This document shows positions 1 to 8,548 of a stretch of DNA of 22,838 nt, one piece after another. Position 1 is the stretch's first letter. Every line of letters starts with the position of its first letter. Where the stretch lies: the NCBI GenBank assembly GCA_900546995.1, contig URFF01000023.1:1-22838 (forward strand), given 5' to 3'. The position numbers and the translations under genes are program-made. This DNA is from an uncultured Sutterella sp. GTDB taxonomy: Bacteria; Pseudomonadota; Gammaproteobacteria; Burkholderiales; Burkholderiaceae_F. The notes under the pieces are model-generated. The model was not told the DNA's origin and searched no databases. It saw nothing but the letters and a program-made list of their open reading frames with translations.

Positions 1-671
1 CTGCGAACATTTTCATCATCCAAACAAAGCACCGCGCGACCGTAAAAAGGCAGACGAGTTAAGAAGTCGACAAAGGCCTGTTTGAGTTTGCCAAAATCGT
101 GCCCATAAGTATCCATATGATCGGCGTCGATATTGGTCACCGCGGCAATAACCGGCGTTAAATATAAAAACGACGCATCAGACTCGTCAGCTTCTGCCAC
201 CAAGTACTCGCCGCTACCTAACCGGGCATTAGCACCGGCAGAATTTAGCCGCCCACCGATCACAAAGGTCGGGTCCAACCCCCCGGCGGCTAAAAGGCTC
301 GCCACCAATGATGTGGTCGTTGTTTTGCCATGAGCGCCGGCAATGGCGATACCGCTTCTGAAACGCATGAGTTCAGCCAACATCACCGCTCGCGGCACAA
401 CGGGAATTCTCGCCTTTCGAGCCGCCACCACCTCGGGATTATCCGGTTTGATCGCCGTCGAAACCACGACGGCATCCGCACCGATCACATTGCGGGCATC
501 GTGCTCATGAAAAATCGTCACACCCAGCGCTTCAAGTCGGTCAGTGGCCGCATTGCGCGCCACATCGGAGCCGGTCACCCGATACCCCAACGTCACCAAA
601 ACCTCGGCAATGCCATTCATGCCTGTGCCGCCGATACCGACAAAATGGATTCGATTAACAGCAAATTTCAT
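1..671 (-). CDS. murC: UDP-N-acetylmuramate--L-alanine ligase MurC (3' end outside the window)
   Basis: Cytoplasmic ligase that adds L-alanine to UDP-MurNAc using ATP, the first amino-acid step of the peptidoglycan stem. The 223 codons present cover the N-terminal UDP-binding domain, with the glycine-rich GIGGTG at residues 12-17, and the start of the central ATPase domain, with the P-loop AGAHGKTTTTS around residue 115. The acidic patch VAEADESD follows near residue 160, as expected for MurC. The full protein is usually about 460-490 residues, so roughly half is missing at the window edge; no frameshift is seen. The ATG is preceded by a T-rich stretch without a good Shine-Dalgarno sequence. 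It lies 67 bp after murG, the largest gap in this operon. In related bacteria ddl, ftsQ, ftsA and ftsZ usually follow. Confidence 0.96.
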   Translation of the reverse strand, partial: MKFAVNRIHFVGIGGTGMNGIAEVLVTLGYRVTGSDVARNAATDRLEALGVTIFHEHDARNVIGADAVVVSTAIKPDNPEVVAARKARIPVVPRAVMLAELMRFRSGIAIAGAHGKTTTTSLVASLLAAGGLDPTFVIGGRLNSAGANARLGSGEYLVAEADESDASFLYLTPVIAAVTNIDADHMDTYGHDFGKLKQAFVDFLTRLPFYGRAVLCLDDENVR

Positions 672-738
672 AACAAAAAAGTTCGCAGAAAAAGAAAATA
701 CTAGTCGATTCTGCAAAAAATGTCGCCCAAAACGAAAA

Positions 739-1821
739 TTATTTTGCCACCAGCCGCTCAATTTGATCGGCGACCGTTTTGGCCGCATCGCGATGCGAGA
801 GCTTTCGGGCGTTCTCGGCCATCTCAATTAACGCTTCACGATCAAGTGAATTGAGTTTTTCAAAAAGCGACTGCGCTGAGAGCGCTTTCTGGTCAATGTA
901 GACACCGGCCTGATGCGCCTCAAGATACTTCGCGTTGCCCAATTGATGCTGAGTTGTCGAAACGACAAAGGGGACCAATAGCGCCGGAATACCGCCCGCG
1001 GTGAGTTCACTCACGGTCGTGGCGCCCGCTCGGCAAACAACGACATCAGCCCAAGCGTAGGCTGCCGCCATATCATCTATAAAAGGCATCACCTTTGCCT
1101 TAACCCCTAAGCGTTCATAGTGCGCCTGAACCACTTCGGCATTATTTTTGCCGCACTGGTGCATCACCTCGGGGCAATGCGATTTATCAAATAGGGCGAT
1201 GGCCTCGGGCACCGTATCGTTTAAGACCTTAGCGCCTAAGGAACCACCGAAAACCAAAATTCTTAATGGGCCTGAGCGACCCGCATAACGCTGGGCGGGC
1301 GGTGTGAGTGCCAAAATTTCTTCCCGGATGGGGTTACCGGAAACAATCGCTTTGCCGCCGGCTCGTTTCGCGCACTCGCCATCAAAACCACACATCACGG
1401 CCGCCGCATAGGGCATCACGGCGCGAACGCTCATTAAGCTGTCGGCATCACAATTCATCATCACTAAAGGAATTCCGCACGTGCGGGCACCAAACGCCGC
1501 CGGTACGGCAATGTAGCCGCCAGTTGAAAAGAGAACCGTCGCTTGACGGCTCTTCACGATCGAGCGCGCAGCAAAGCAACTTTTAACCAACTTCAAGGCG
1601 CCGCCCAACATGTGCGATAGGCCTTTACCTCTCATCCCGGTGAAATCCAGTGTGTCAAACTCAATCTGACGGCTCCCCACCAAACGCCCTTCCATTCCCA
1701 CCGGTGTTCCGATCCAGGAGACGGTCCAACCGCGCTTTTTCATTTCTTCGGCCACGGCTAGCCCCGGCATGACGTGACCACCCGTGCCGGCTGCCGCGAT
1801 AATTAAATGATTTTCTGACAT
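739..1821 (-). CDS. murG: UDP-GlcNAc:undecaprenyl-pyrophosphoryl-MurNAc-pentapeptide GlcNAc transferase MurG
   Basis: Peripheral inner-membrane GT-B glycosyltransferase (family GT28) that turns lipid I into lipid II on the cytoplasmic face. The 360-residue length matches the family. The N-terminal motif GTGGHVMPG (residues 12-20) is the acceptor-side glycine-rich loop. The C-terminal half contains FGGSLGAKVLN and the donor-site block CRAGATTVSEL followed by a VPF...HQLGNA segment. The conserved HQ(S/T)GK position reads HQCGK here, a small variation. The ATG is supported by AAAGGAG about 7 bases upstream, which overlaps the ftsW stop codon; the intergenic gap is only 13 bp, so translation is probably coupled to ftsW. 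Confidence 0.97.
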   Translation of the reverse strand: MSENHLIIAAAGTGGHVMPGLAVAEEMKKRGWTVSWIGTPVGMEGRLVGSRQIEFDTLDFTGMRGKGLSHMLGGALKLVKSCFAARSIVKSRQATVLFSTGGYIAVPAAFGARTCGIPLVMMNCDADSLMSVRAVMPYAAAVMCGFDGECAKRAGGKAIVSGNPIREEILALTPPAQRYAGRSGPLRILVFGGSLGAKVLNDTVPEAIALFDKSHCPEVMHQCGKNNAEVVQAHYERLGVKAKVMPFIDDMAAAYAWADVVVCRAGATTVSELTAGGIPALLVPFVVSTTQHQLGNAKYLEAHQAGVYIDQKALSAQSLFEKLNSLDREALIEMAENARKLSHRDAAKTVADQIERLVAK

Positions 1822-1834
1822 GTTTTCGTCTCCT

Positions 1835-3058
1835 TTAGAAGGCAGTTCGGCGTTGACCTCGCATCAAAAGGCGATTTTCAAAGTCAACCCGTAGCAACAA
1901 AGCGATGGCGCACAAGGTCACAACCAGCGAAGAACCACCGTAGCTCACAAGCGGTAACGTCAACCCTTTCGTGGGAAAAACGCCGATTGCCACACCGATA
2001 TTAATCAACGACTGCACCCCGATCCATAGACCGATCCCCTGGGCAACCAAGCCGGAAAAGGTTCTTTCCAACCGGACCGCTTGGCGCCCGATTTCAAAGG
2101 CCCGTCGCACAAGCCAGTAAAAAAGGAAAAGCACAATGGTAAAGCCCACAAGCCCCAACTCTTCACCAATCACCGCCAAAATGAAGTCCGTGTGCGCTTC
2201 AGGCAAATAATGCATTTTTTCAACGCTTGCCCCCAACCCGACACCGAAAATCTCTCCGCGTCCGAAAGCGATGAGTGAGTGCGTTAATTGATACGCTTTA
2301 CCGATTTGGTTTTCAGGATCCCATGGATAGAGATAAGCGAAAACACGCGCAGTACGCCACGGCGACAAAATAATGGATGACACGATGGTGACAAGCATTA
2401 CCGCGCCCAAGGGCAAAATAATGCGCCAACTCAAGCCCCCGAGAAACACGATTCCGAGCACAATGGCACTAATGACAACGGTGGCCCCCAAGTCCGGTTG
2501 AAACGCCAAAAGGCCGGCCACCAGGAGAATGTAAGCAAGTACCGGCACCAACCCTTTGGAGTATGAGTGCATATACGCTTGCCGGGTCACCACAAACCGA
2601 GCGATGAAAATCACCGAAATGAATTTCACCAACTCGGAGACTTGAATGTTGATGGGCCCGAGTCCAATCCAACGCACCGAACCGTTAACCGACTTACCGA
2701 CACCGGGAACAAAGACGATAACCAGAAAGAAAATCCCGATCGCCCCTAAAATGTAAGCGACGCGATTCCAGCGAACCAACGGAACTTTAAAAACCCCAAA
2801 ACCCACACAAAGGCCGATTGCCATATAAACCGCATGCCGCACGGCAAAGTAACTTTCACTCGTTTGGTATTTCGGCGAATCACCTAAAGAAATCGAGGCG
2901 GAATACACCATCACCAAGCCAATGAGTAAAAGTGCAACCACCGCTGCGATCACACTCCAGTCAATCACCGCAACCGGCCCGATGCCTGTTGTGCGCCCTG
3001 ACCACTCCCCGTCAGCGGAGGATTTTTTAAGTGGGAAAAAACGCTTCAAACTAATCAT
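1835..3058 (-). CDS. ftsW: Septal peptidoglycan polymerase FtsW (SEDS family)
   Basis: Integral inner-membrane SEDS glycosyltransferase that polymerises lipid II at the septum with FtsI. The 407-residue protein begins with about 30 polar, positively charged residues and then about ten hydrophobic segments. Diagnostic blocks are the extracytoplasmic loop PEAHTDFILAVIGEE (residues 286-300) and VSYGGSS (371-377), both characteristic of FtsW/RodA/SpoVE. The position between murD and murG is the canonical dcw order and separates it from RodA, which normally sits with mrdA. The start overlaps the murD stop by four bases (ATGA), so coupled translation is likely. Confidence 0.96.
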   Translation of the reverse strand: MISLKRFFPLKKSSADGEWSGRTTGIGPVAVIDWSVIAAVVALLLIGLVMVYSASISLGDSPKYQTSESYFAVRHAVYMAIGLCVGFGVFKVPLVRWNRVAYILGAIGIFFLVIVFVPGVGKSVNGSVRWIGLGPINIQVSELVKFISVIFIARFVVTRQAYMHSYSKGLVPVLAYILLVAGLLAFQPDLGATVVISAIVLGIVFLGGLSWRIILPLGAVMLVTIVSSIILSPWRTARVFAYLYPWDPENQIGKAYQLTHSLIAFGRGEIFGVGLGASVEKMHYLPEAHTDFILAVIGEELGLVGFTIVLFLFYWLVRRAFEIGRQAVRLERTFSGLVAQGIGLWIGVQSLINIGVAIGVFPTKGLTLPLVSYGGSSLVVTLCAIALLLRVDFENRLLMRGQRRTAF

Positions 3059-4509
3059 GCGGATTTCGACTGAAGTGCTCTGGCGCTTTCAATAAAGATG
3101 GCCGAGCGCTCGGCGTAATCTCTAAACATATCCCAGCTCGCGCAAGCGGGCGACAAGAGTACCACGTCGCCTTTTTGAGCCATCGCATGACAGCGACTGA
3201 CCGCTTCAGGTAGAGTCTTCGCATGCTCAATGGGATACGAAGCTTGCGCCAAAGCTTTCTCGATTAACGGGGCATCCCGACCAATCAGAACCACACCGCG
3301 AGCGTATTTAGACAACGCTTTGGCAATCGGTGAAAAATCTTGTCCTTTACCATCGCCGCCTAAAATCACAACGAGTTTTTTCCCTTCAGAGCCGATACCG
3401 GCTAATGCCGCCTCGGTTGCGCCAACATTGGTGCCCTTACTGTCATCAATATAGTCAACCCCATCGACGGTTAACACGTACTGCACACGATGCGCCTCAC
3501 CGGTGTATTGCGCCAGCGCTTTAAGGGCCGGTGCGATGGGAAGACCTGCGGCATGGATTAATGCGAGCGCTGCCAAGGCGTTTAACACATTGTGCCGACC
3601 TCGAATTTTTAACGCTTCACGAGGCATCAAACGCTGAACGATATGGCCTTCTAACACCTTGCGTTTACTAAGCGCAATCGAATCGTCTTCGTTAAAAGCA
3701 AGCCACTGCATCCCCTCAAAAGAAACGACACCCCAGCTGTTGACTGCTTCTGGTTCATCGCCGCCAAAGGTGTAAATGCGTTTGTCAGCCTCGGCAAACC
3801 GCATCACCGTCTCATCCTCACGGTTGAGAATTCTCGCAGTCTGCGGGTGGGCAAAGACTCGGGCTTTAGCCGCAATGTAGTTTTCAAACGATCCGTGCCA
3901 ATCGATATGGTCCTGGGTGATATTAAGAAGCGCTGCCGCATTGGGCGCTAAGCTCGAAGTGGTTTGTAATTGGAAACTCGATAACTCCAGCACCCAAACG
4001 TCAGGCAAGTGATTTTCTTGCAGGTACCGATCCAACTCAGTGACGGCATTGGGTCCGATATTGCCCGCCGCAACGGCGTGCTTGCCGCCAGCGGCCGCCA
4101 TTTTCGTTGTCAAAACGGTTGTAGTCGTCTTACCGTTGGTTCCGGTAATTCCGATGACAATCGGGCTATAGCCCCGTTCGGCTTTTAATTGGGTCAGTTC
4201 CCGAGCGAAAAGCTCAATTTCGCCCACCACTTCCAAACCACGTGAGCGGGCTGCTTGCACCAAAGGCGTCACGGCGGAGTGTTCAGGCGAAATACCCGGC
4301 GAAATCACCACCAGAGCGACATCATCCAAAGCCGATGAAGCCTGCTCTAGCGGTAAGAAGCGAAATTGATCGCAATCTTTTAATCTCACCAAGGCGGGCG
4401 GTTCATTTCGCGTATCGGTTGCAACGACCGCCCAATGGCGCTTCAATAAAAACTTCGTACAAGCTCCGCCCGAAGCTCCCAACCCAATAACCAAAGCCGT
4501 TTGACTCAT
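3055..4509 (-). CDS. murD: UDP-N-acetylmuramoyl-L-alanine--D-glutamate ligase MurD
   Basis: Cytoplasmic ATP-dependent ligase adding D-glutamate to UDP-MurNAc-L-Ala. The three-domain Mur ligase layout is visible: an N-terminal nucleotide-binding motif GLGASG near residue 9, the P-loop GITGTNGKTTTT around residues 122-133, the central block NITQDHIDWHGS, and the C-terminal block VVILGGDGKGQDFSPI near the ADP site. The ending LLSPACASWDMFRDYAERS is typical of MurD. I chose ATG at 4509 (484 residues) over an upstream GTG at 4518, because the AAAAGG element lies about 8 bases before the ATG but abuts the GTG. The stop overlaps the ftsW start, and mraY ends 15 bp upstream. Confidence 0.96.
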   Translation of the reverse strand: MSQTALVIGLGASGGACTKFLLKRHWAVVATDTRNEPPALVRLKDCDQFRFLPLEQASSALDDVALVVISPGISPEHSAVTPLVQAARSRGLEVVGEIELFARELTQLKAERGYSPIVIGITGTNGKTTTTVLTTKMAAAGGKHAVAAGNIGPNAVTELDRYLQENHLPDVWVLELSSFQLQTTSSLAPNAAALLNITQDHIDWHGSFENYIAAKARVFAHPQTARILNREDETVMRFAEADKRIYTFGGDEPEAVNSWGVVSFEGMQWLAFNEDDSIALSKRKVLEGHIVQRLMPREALKIRGRHNVLNALAALALIHAAGLPIAPALKALAQYTGEAHRVQYVLTVDGVDYIDDSKGTNVGATEAALAGIGSEGKKLVVILGGDGKGQDFSPIAKALSKYARGVVLIGRDAPLIEKALAQASYPIEHAKTLPEAVSRCHAMAQKGDVVLLSPACASWDMFRDYAERSAIFIESARALQSKSA

Positions 4510-4524
4510 AGCGAGCACCTTTTT

Positions 4525-5679
4525 CTATCGGATTTTCAGCGTGGACAATCCGATCAATACCAAAACGAAGGTAATAATCCAAAAACGCGTGACCACTTGG
4601 GTTTCTTTCCACCCTTTGAGCTCGAAATGGTGATGAATCGGCGCCATTAAAAAGATTCGTTTGCCGCCCGAGTAGCGGAAATACGTCGTTTGAATCATCA
4701 CCGAGAGGGTTTCCACCACGAAGATACCGCCCATGATGGCCAAAACCAGTTCTTGGCGGGTAATGACAGCGACCGTGCCCAGCGCGCCGCCGAGCGCCAA
4801 CGCGCCCACATCGCCCATAAACACTTGTGCCGGATACGCGTTAAACCATAAAAAGGCGAGACCGGCACCGGCTAGCGCGGCACAGACCACCACCAATTCA
4901 CCCGCGCCCGGGATATACGGAAAGAGTAAGTAATGCGCATAGTCCACACGGCCGACCACATAAGCGAAAACGCCCAAGGCGCTTCCGACCAACACGCAAG
5001 GCAAAATGGCCAAACCGTCCAACCCATCGGTTAAGTTGACCGCGTTACTCGTACCCACCAACACAACGTAGGTCAACGCGATAAAGCCGAAAATGCCCAA
5101 CGGGTAAGCGAAATGTTTGAAAAACGGAATGATGAGATCGGCATGCGCAGGCATTTGAACCGGGAAACCCTGTTCCATCCAGCCCACGATCATGTGTAAC
5201 ACATGAATGTCTCCGGGCGCGGCAATCGCAAAGGCTAGATAGACCGAGGCGATGATGCCCACCAATGATTGCCAAGCGAATTTTTCCTTGGCGCTCATGC
5301 CCTTGGGGTCGTGGCGGACGACTTTGCGATAATCGTCCACCCAGCCGATCCAACCGAAGCCTAACGTGACAAAAAGCACCACCCAGACAAAGCGATTCGT
5401 CAAATCCATCCAAAGTAATGTTGACAAACCGATTGCCAATAAGATGAGGGCTCCCCCCATGGTCGGCGTACCGTCTTTGACCAAATGGGTTTTCGGGCCG
5501 TTTGTGCGCACTGCCTGTCCAACTTTCATCGCTTTGAGATAGCGAATCATCGCGGGACCGGCGGCAAATCCGATCGCAAAAGCGGTTAAGGCGGCCAAGA
5601 CCGCTCGCAAACTCAAATAGTTAAAGACTTGAAATGAGTGAATGTCTTCAGACAACCACTGAAAAAGTGCCAAAAGCAT
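4525..5679 (-). CDS. mraY: Phospho-N-acetylmuramoyl-pentapeptide transferase MraY
   Basis: Polytopic inner-membrane enzyme that transfers phospho-MurNAc-pentapeptide to undecaprenyl phosphate, producing lipid I. The 384 residues contain about ten membrane segments and the family signatures: KDGTPTMGG (residues 68-76), the acidic VDDYRK (114-119), NAVNLTDGLDGLA (212-224), FMGDVG (287-292) and the histidine-rich MAPIHHHFE (345-353). Together these carry the Mg2+- and substrate-binding residues described for the family. The gene starts 19 bp after the fused murE-murF, with a modest purine-rich AGAGAG upstream of the ATG, and ends 15 bp before murD. Confidence 0.98.
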   Translation of the reverse strand: MLLALFQWLSEDIHSFQVFNYLSLRAVLAALTAFAIGFAAGPAMIRYLKAMKVGQAVRTNGPKTHLVKDGTPTMGGALILLAIGLSTLLWMDLTNRFVWVVLFVTLGFGWIGWVDDYRKVVRHDPKGMSAKEKFAWQSLVGIIASVYLAFAIAAPGDIHVLHMIVGWMEQGFPVQMPAHADLIIPFFKHFAYPLGIFGFIALTYVVLVGTSNAVNLTDGLDGLAILPCVLVGSALGVFAYVVGRVDYAHYLLFPYIPGAGELVVVCAALAGAGLAFLWFNAYPAQVFMGDVGALALGGALGTVAVITRQELVLAIMGGIFVVETLSVMIQTTYFRYSGGKRIFLMAPIHHHFELKGWKETQVVTRFWIITFVLVLIGLSTLKIR

Positions 5680-5698
5680 CTTGTTCGCTCTCTATTTT

Positions 5699-8548
5699 TT
5701 ATTTCTCAGAAGCTTTTTCGATGAGAAGCTTCGCTACTCGATCCAGTCGCATGGAATGAGATCCTTTAACGGTCACCGCGCGATAATTTTTCGCATCGTT
5801 AACGAGCGCCTCTTCAAACTGCTCACGGGTTTCACCCCAGAAAGCCTTTTGACCACCGCTCATCGAATACTTTTGAACGGCAAACCGCATCATCTCTCCA
5901 ATGGCATAAAGCGCTTCAATCCCTTTTTGGGCCGCATACTGACCGATCTCTTCATGGTAATCGCGGCTTTTTTCCCCAAGTTCCGCCATATCTCCCAAAA
6001 CCAAAAGTCGAGGACCGGAGAAACTTGCCAAAACATCAATCGCCGCTTTCACACTGTCGGGGTTCGCATTATAAGCGTCATCGATGAGCACACGGTCGCC
6101 GATGCGATGCACCGTTCCGCGACCGGCAATCGGACGAAATTGGGCTAGCCCTTGTTCAATGGATTCAAGCGGCACACCGATAGCCAAAGCAGCCGTCGTG
6201 GCCGCCAACACATTATTGAGGTTATGCTCGCCTCGAACATGCATTTCCACCGTGAAGTGTCCGCGCGGCGTTTTCACCATCGCACGAATGCCATCGGCGC
6301 CTTGGGCCATCGCACCGGTCACATCGGCGGAAGTATGTCGGGCAAAGGTCATGATATTTTGCGCCGCAGCCACTTCGAGCCAAATGTCTTTGCAAGGATC
6401 GTCAAACGGAATAATGGCCGTTCCGTTATCGGTTAAACCGCGGAAGATTTCGCCGTTTTCCCGGGCGGCGGCTTCCACCGTCTTTAAAAATTCCTGATGC
6501 TCGCGTTGGGCATTCGTCATCACGGCGACCGTGGGGCGAACGAGTCCTTGCAAGTATCGCATTTCGCCCACGTGATTCATCCCGGTTTCAATGACAGCAG
6601 CCCGGTGATTGTCACGCAACTTCCAAAGCGTTAATGGCACACCGATATCGTTATTGAAATTGCCTTCAGTGGCCAACATATTTTCCCCAAAATGCGCTTT
6701 CAAAATCGAAGCGATCATTTGGGTCGTGGTGGTCTTGCCGTTACTGCCCGCCACCGCGATCACCGGACAATTTTTCGTTCGGCGCCAATAAGCAGCGCTT
6801 GCCCCCAACATCAATTTGGTATCGCGCACAATGATTTGCGGCAATGGGCAATGCACTTCGTGCTCGACAACAAGGGCAACGGCACCGGCTCGCATGGCAT
6901 CGTTCACAAAGTCGTGCGCATCAAATTTTTCCCCTTTTAGGGCAAAAAAGAGACTGCCCGGCGTCACCGTTCGTGTGTCACTGCAAACCGAGGTAAAGGG
7001 CACATTGCTGCCGAAATAGTGCGACCCCGGAAATAGCTTCGCAAGCGTTCGTGTTTGCATGAGGGCTTGAGCGGGTGGTTTGCGGCACCACTGCGCGTTG
7101 CGCGCTTCGATCGCATCGCTAAACGGGTGCTTGACACCCATGATTTCCTGATAGTCCTCGTGACCCTTGCCGGCGATCAAAATAATGTCATTGGCGTTAG
7201 CGGCCGTGATCGCCACCTCAATGGCTTCACGTCGATCTTCGATGACTTGAACCGGTTGCGTTATCCCCTGCATCATGTCTTCGATGATATCCGCGGGCGA
7301 CTCCGTTCGGGGATTGTCACTCGTTAAAATGACTTTATCAGCCCCTTCGGTCGCTTTTTGAGCCATCAAAGGACGTTTCCCGTGGTCGCGGTCACCGCCG
7401 GCTCCCAACACAATCCAGAGCTTTCCGCGGCGGGTTTTCGCAACCGGTCTGAGTGCGGTTAACACTTTCTCAATGGCGTCGGGTGTATGGCTGTAGTCGA
7501 CCACGGCAAGCGGCGTATCGGGATACTTCACCAATTGCATGCGACCGGCAGGTGGCACCAGGCCCGTTAAATGCGTTGAGATAGTCCCAATATCGTATCC
7601 GGCTGCCAAAGCCGCACCGACCGCCCCCAACAAGTTGGAGACATTATATTCACCGAAGATGGGCAACTCAAACGACTCACTGAAATCACCGAAACGTAAA
7701 TCAAAGCGAATACCATCAACTGTGTTGCGGATATTTTGAGCGGCAATTAACCGTGTGCCGGGTAGGGCAATCGTGCCCCGAGTACTCGTCACAAAAACTT
7801 GTAAGTGCCGATGCACCGCTTTTTCAGCCAACCGAATCCCGGCTTCATCATCGATATTAATCACCGCCGAGCGTAACCCCGGCCAATCAAACAAAATGGC
7901 TTTGGCCTTTTCATAGGCCTGCATGTCATGGTGATAATCCAAATGGTCACGCGTCAAGTTCGTAAAGACCGCGACGTCAAACGCCGTGCATTGAAGTCGC
8001 CCCTGATCCAGTCCAATGGAACTGGCTTCAACCGCGAAAGCTTGAGCGCCAGACTTCGCGAGATCGCGATAAAGCCCTTGAAGCGTCACCGGATCGGGTG
8101 TTGTGAGCGACGCACTCGGAAAAGGCTTTCCTTTTAAAAAGCAACCGATCGTTCCGATCGCCGCACAGGGTTTGCCTAACCTATCGAATAGTTGCGAAAT
8201 CCAGTGAGAACTCGTTGTTTTACCATTGGTTCCGGTGATACCGACGGCAAAAAGTGATTGACTCGGATGACGATAAAAAGCAGCTGCGAATTCACCCAGC
8301 ACGTCTTTAAGCTCCGGTACGGCTATCGTCGGGACACCGAAGTGATGACGCTTGCCATCGTCTTCATAGACAAGCGCAGAGGCTTTTTGAGCCGCTTGAG
8401 CCAAAAATTGCCGCCCATCTACACGCAGGCCCGGTACAGCAATAAACACGTCTCCCGCACACAAGGTGCGGGAGTCAGAATTCAATCGCTTGGCGTCCGG
8501 CGCCAAGCGTCTCAATAAATCTACATAGGAATTGACGTTAGAGATCAT
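5699..8548 (-). CDS. murE-murF: Bifunctional MurE-MurF fusion (UDP-MurNAc-tripeptide synthetase / D-Ala-D-Ala adding ligase)
   Basis: One uninterrupted 949-residue reading frame encodes two complete Mur ligases. Residues 1 to about 490 are MurE: P-loop TGTNGKTT (105-112), the TTPDP substrate motif (149-153), the probable carbamylated lysine K216 in AYEKAKAIL, and DNPR (411-414), the signature for meso-diaminopimelate rather than lysine. Residues 497-949 are MurF: P-loop AGSNGKTTTT (600-609), GNFNNDIGVPLT (629-640), NAQREHQEF (679-687) and DDAYNANPDS. Both halves have normal stand-alone length and keep their catalytic motifs, joined with almost no linker (WCRKPPAQAL before the MurF methionine). 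No Shine-Dalgarno precedes that internal ATG, so a separate MurF product is unlikely. The same fusion is known in Bordetella. The start overlaps the ftsI stop by four bases. Confidence 0.97.
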   Translation of the reverse strand: MISNVNSYVDLLRRLAPDAKRLNSDSRTLCAGDVFIAVPGLRVDGRQFLAQAAQKASALVYEDDGKRHHFGVPTIAVPELKDVLGEFAAAFYRHPSQSLFAVGITGTNGKTTSSHWISQLFDRLGKPCAAIGTIGCFLKGKPFPSASLTTPDPVTLQGLYRDLAKSGAQAFAVEASSIGLDQGRLQCTAFDVAVFTNLTRDHLDYHHDMQAYEKAKAILFDWPGLRSAVINIDDEAGIRLAEKAVHRHLQVFVTSTRGTIALPGTRLIAAQNIRNTVDGIRFDLRFGDFSESFELPIFGEYNVSNLLGAVGAALAAGYDIGTISTHLTGLVPPAGRMQLVKYPDTPLAVVDYSHTPDAIEKVLTALRPVAKTRRGKLWIVLGAGGDRDHGKRPLMAQKATEGADKVILTSDNPRTESPADIIEDMMQGITQPVQVIEDRREAIEVAITAANANDIILIAGKGHEDYQEIMGVKHPFSDAIEARNAQWCRKPPAQALMQTRTLAKLFPGSHYFGSNVPFTSVCSDTRTVTPGSLFFALKGEKFDAHDFVNDAMRAGAVALVVEHEVHCPLPQIIVRDTKLMLGASAAYWRRTKNCPVIAVAGSNGKTTTTQMIASILKAHFGENMLATEGNFNNDIGVPLTLWKLRDNHRAAVIETGMNHVGEMRYLQGLVRPTVAVMTNAQREHQEFLKTVEAAARENGEIFRGLTDNGTAIIPFDDPCKDIWLEVAAAQNIMTFARHTSADVTGAMAQGADGIRAMVKTPRGHFTVEMHVRGEHNLNNVLAATTAALAIGVPLESIEQGLAQFRPIAGRGTVHRIGDRVLIDDAYNANPDSVKAAIDVLASFSGPRLLVLGDMAELGEKSRDYHEEIGQYAAQKGIEALYAIGEMMRFAVQKYSMSGGQKAFWGETREQFEEALVNDAKNYRAVTVKGSHSMRLDRVAKLLIEKASEK

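Noticed and set aside
330..704. Plus-strand frames over the murC start region
   Set aside because: Antisense to conserved MurC sequence; low-complexity H/R-rich translation without similarity to known proteins.
7058..7060. Internal ATG as a separate murF start
   Set aside because: There is no stop codon between the MurE and MurF parts and no Shine-Dalgarno before this ATG.
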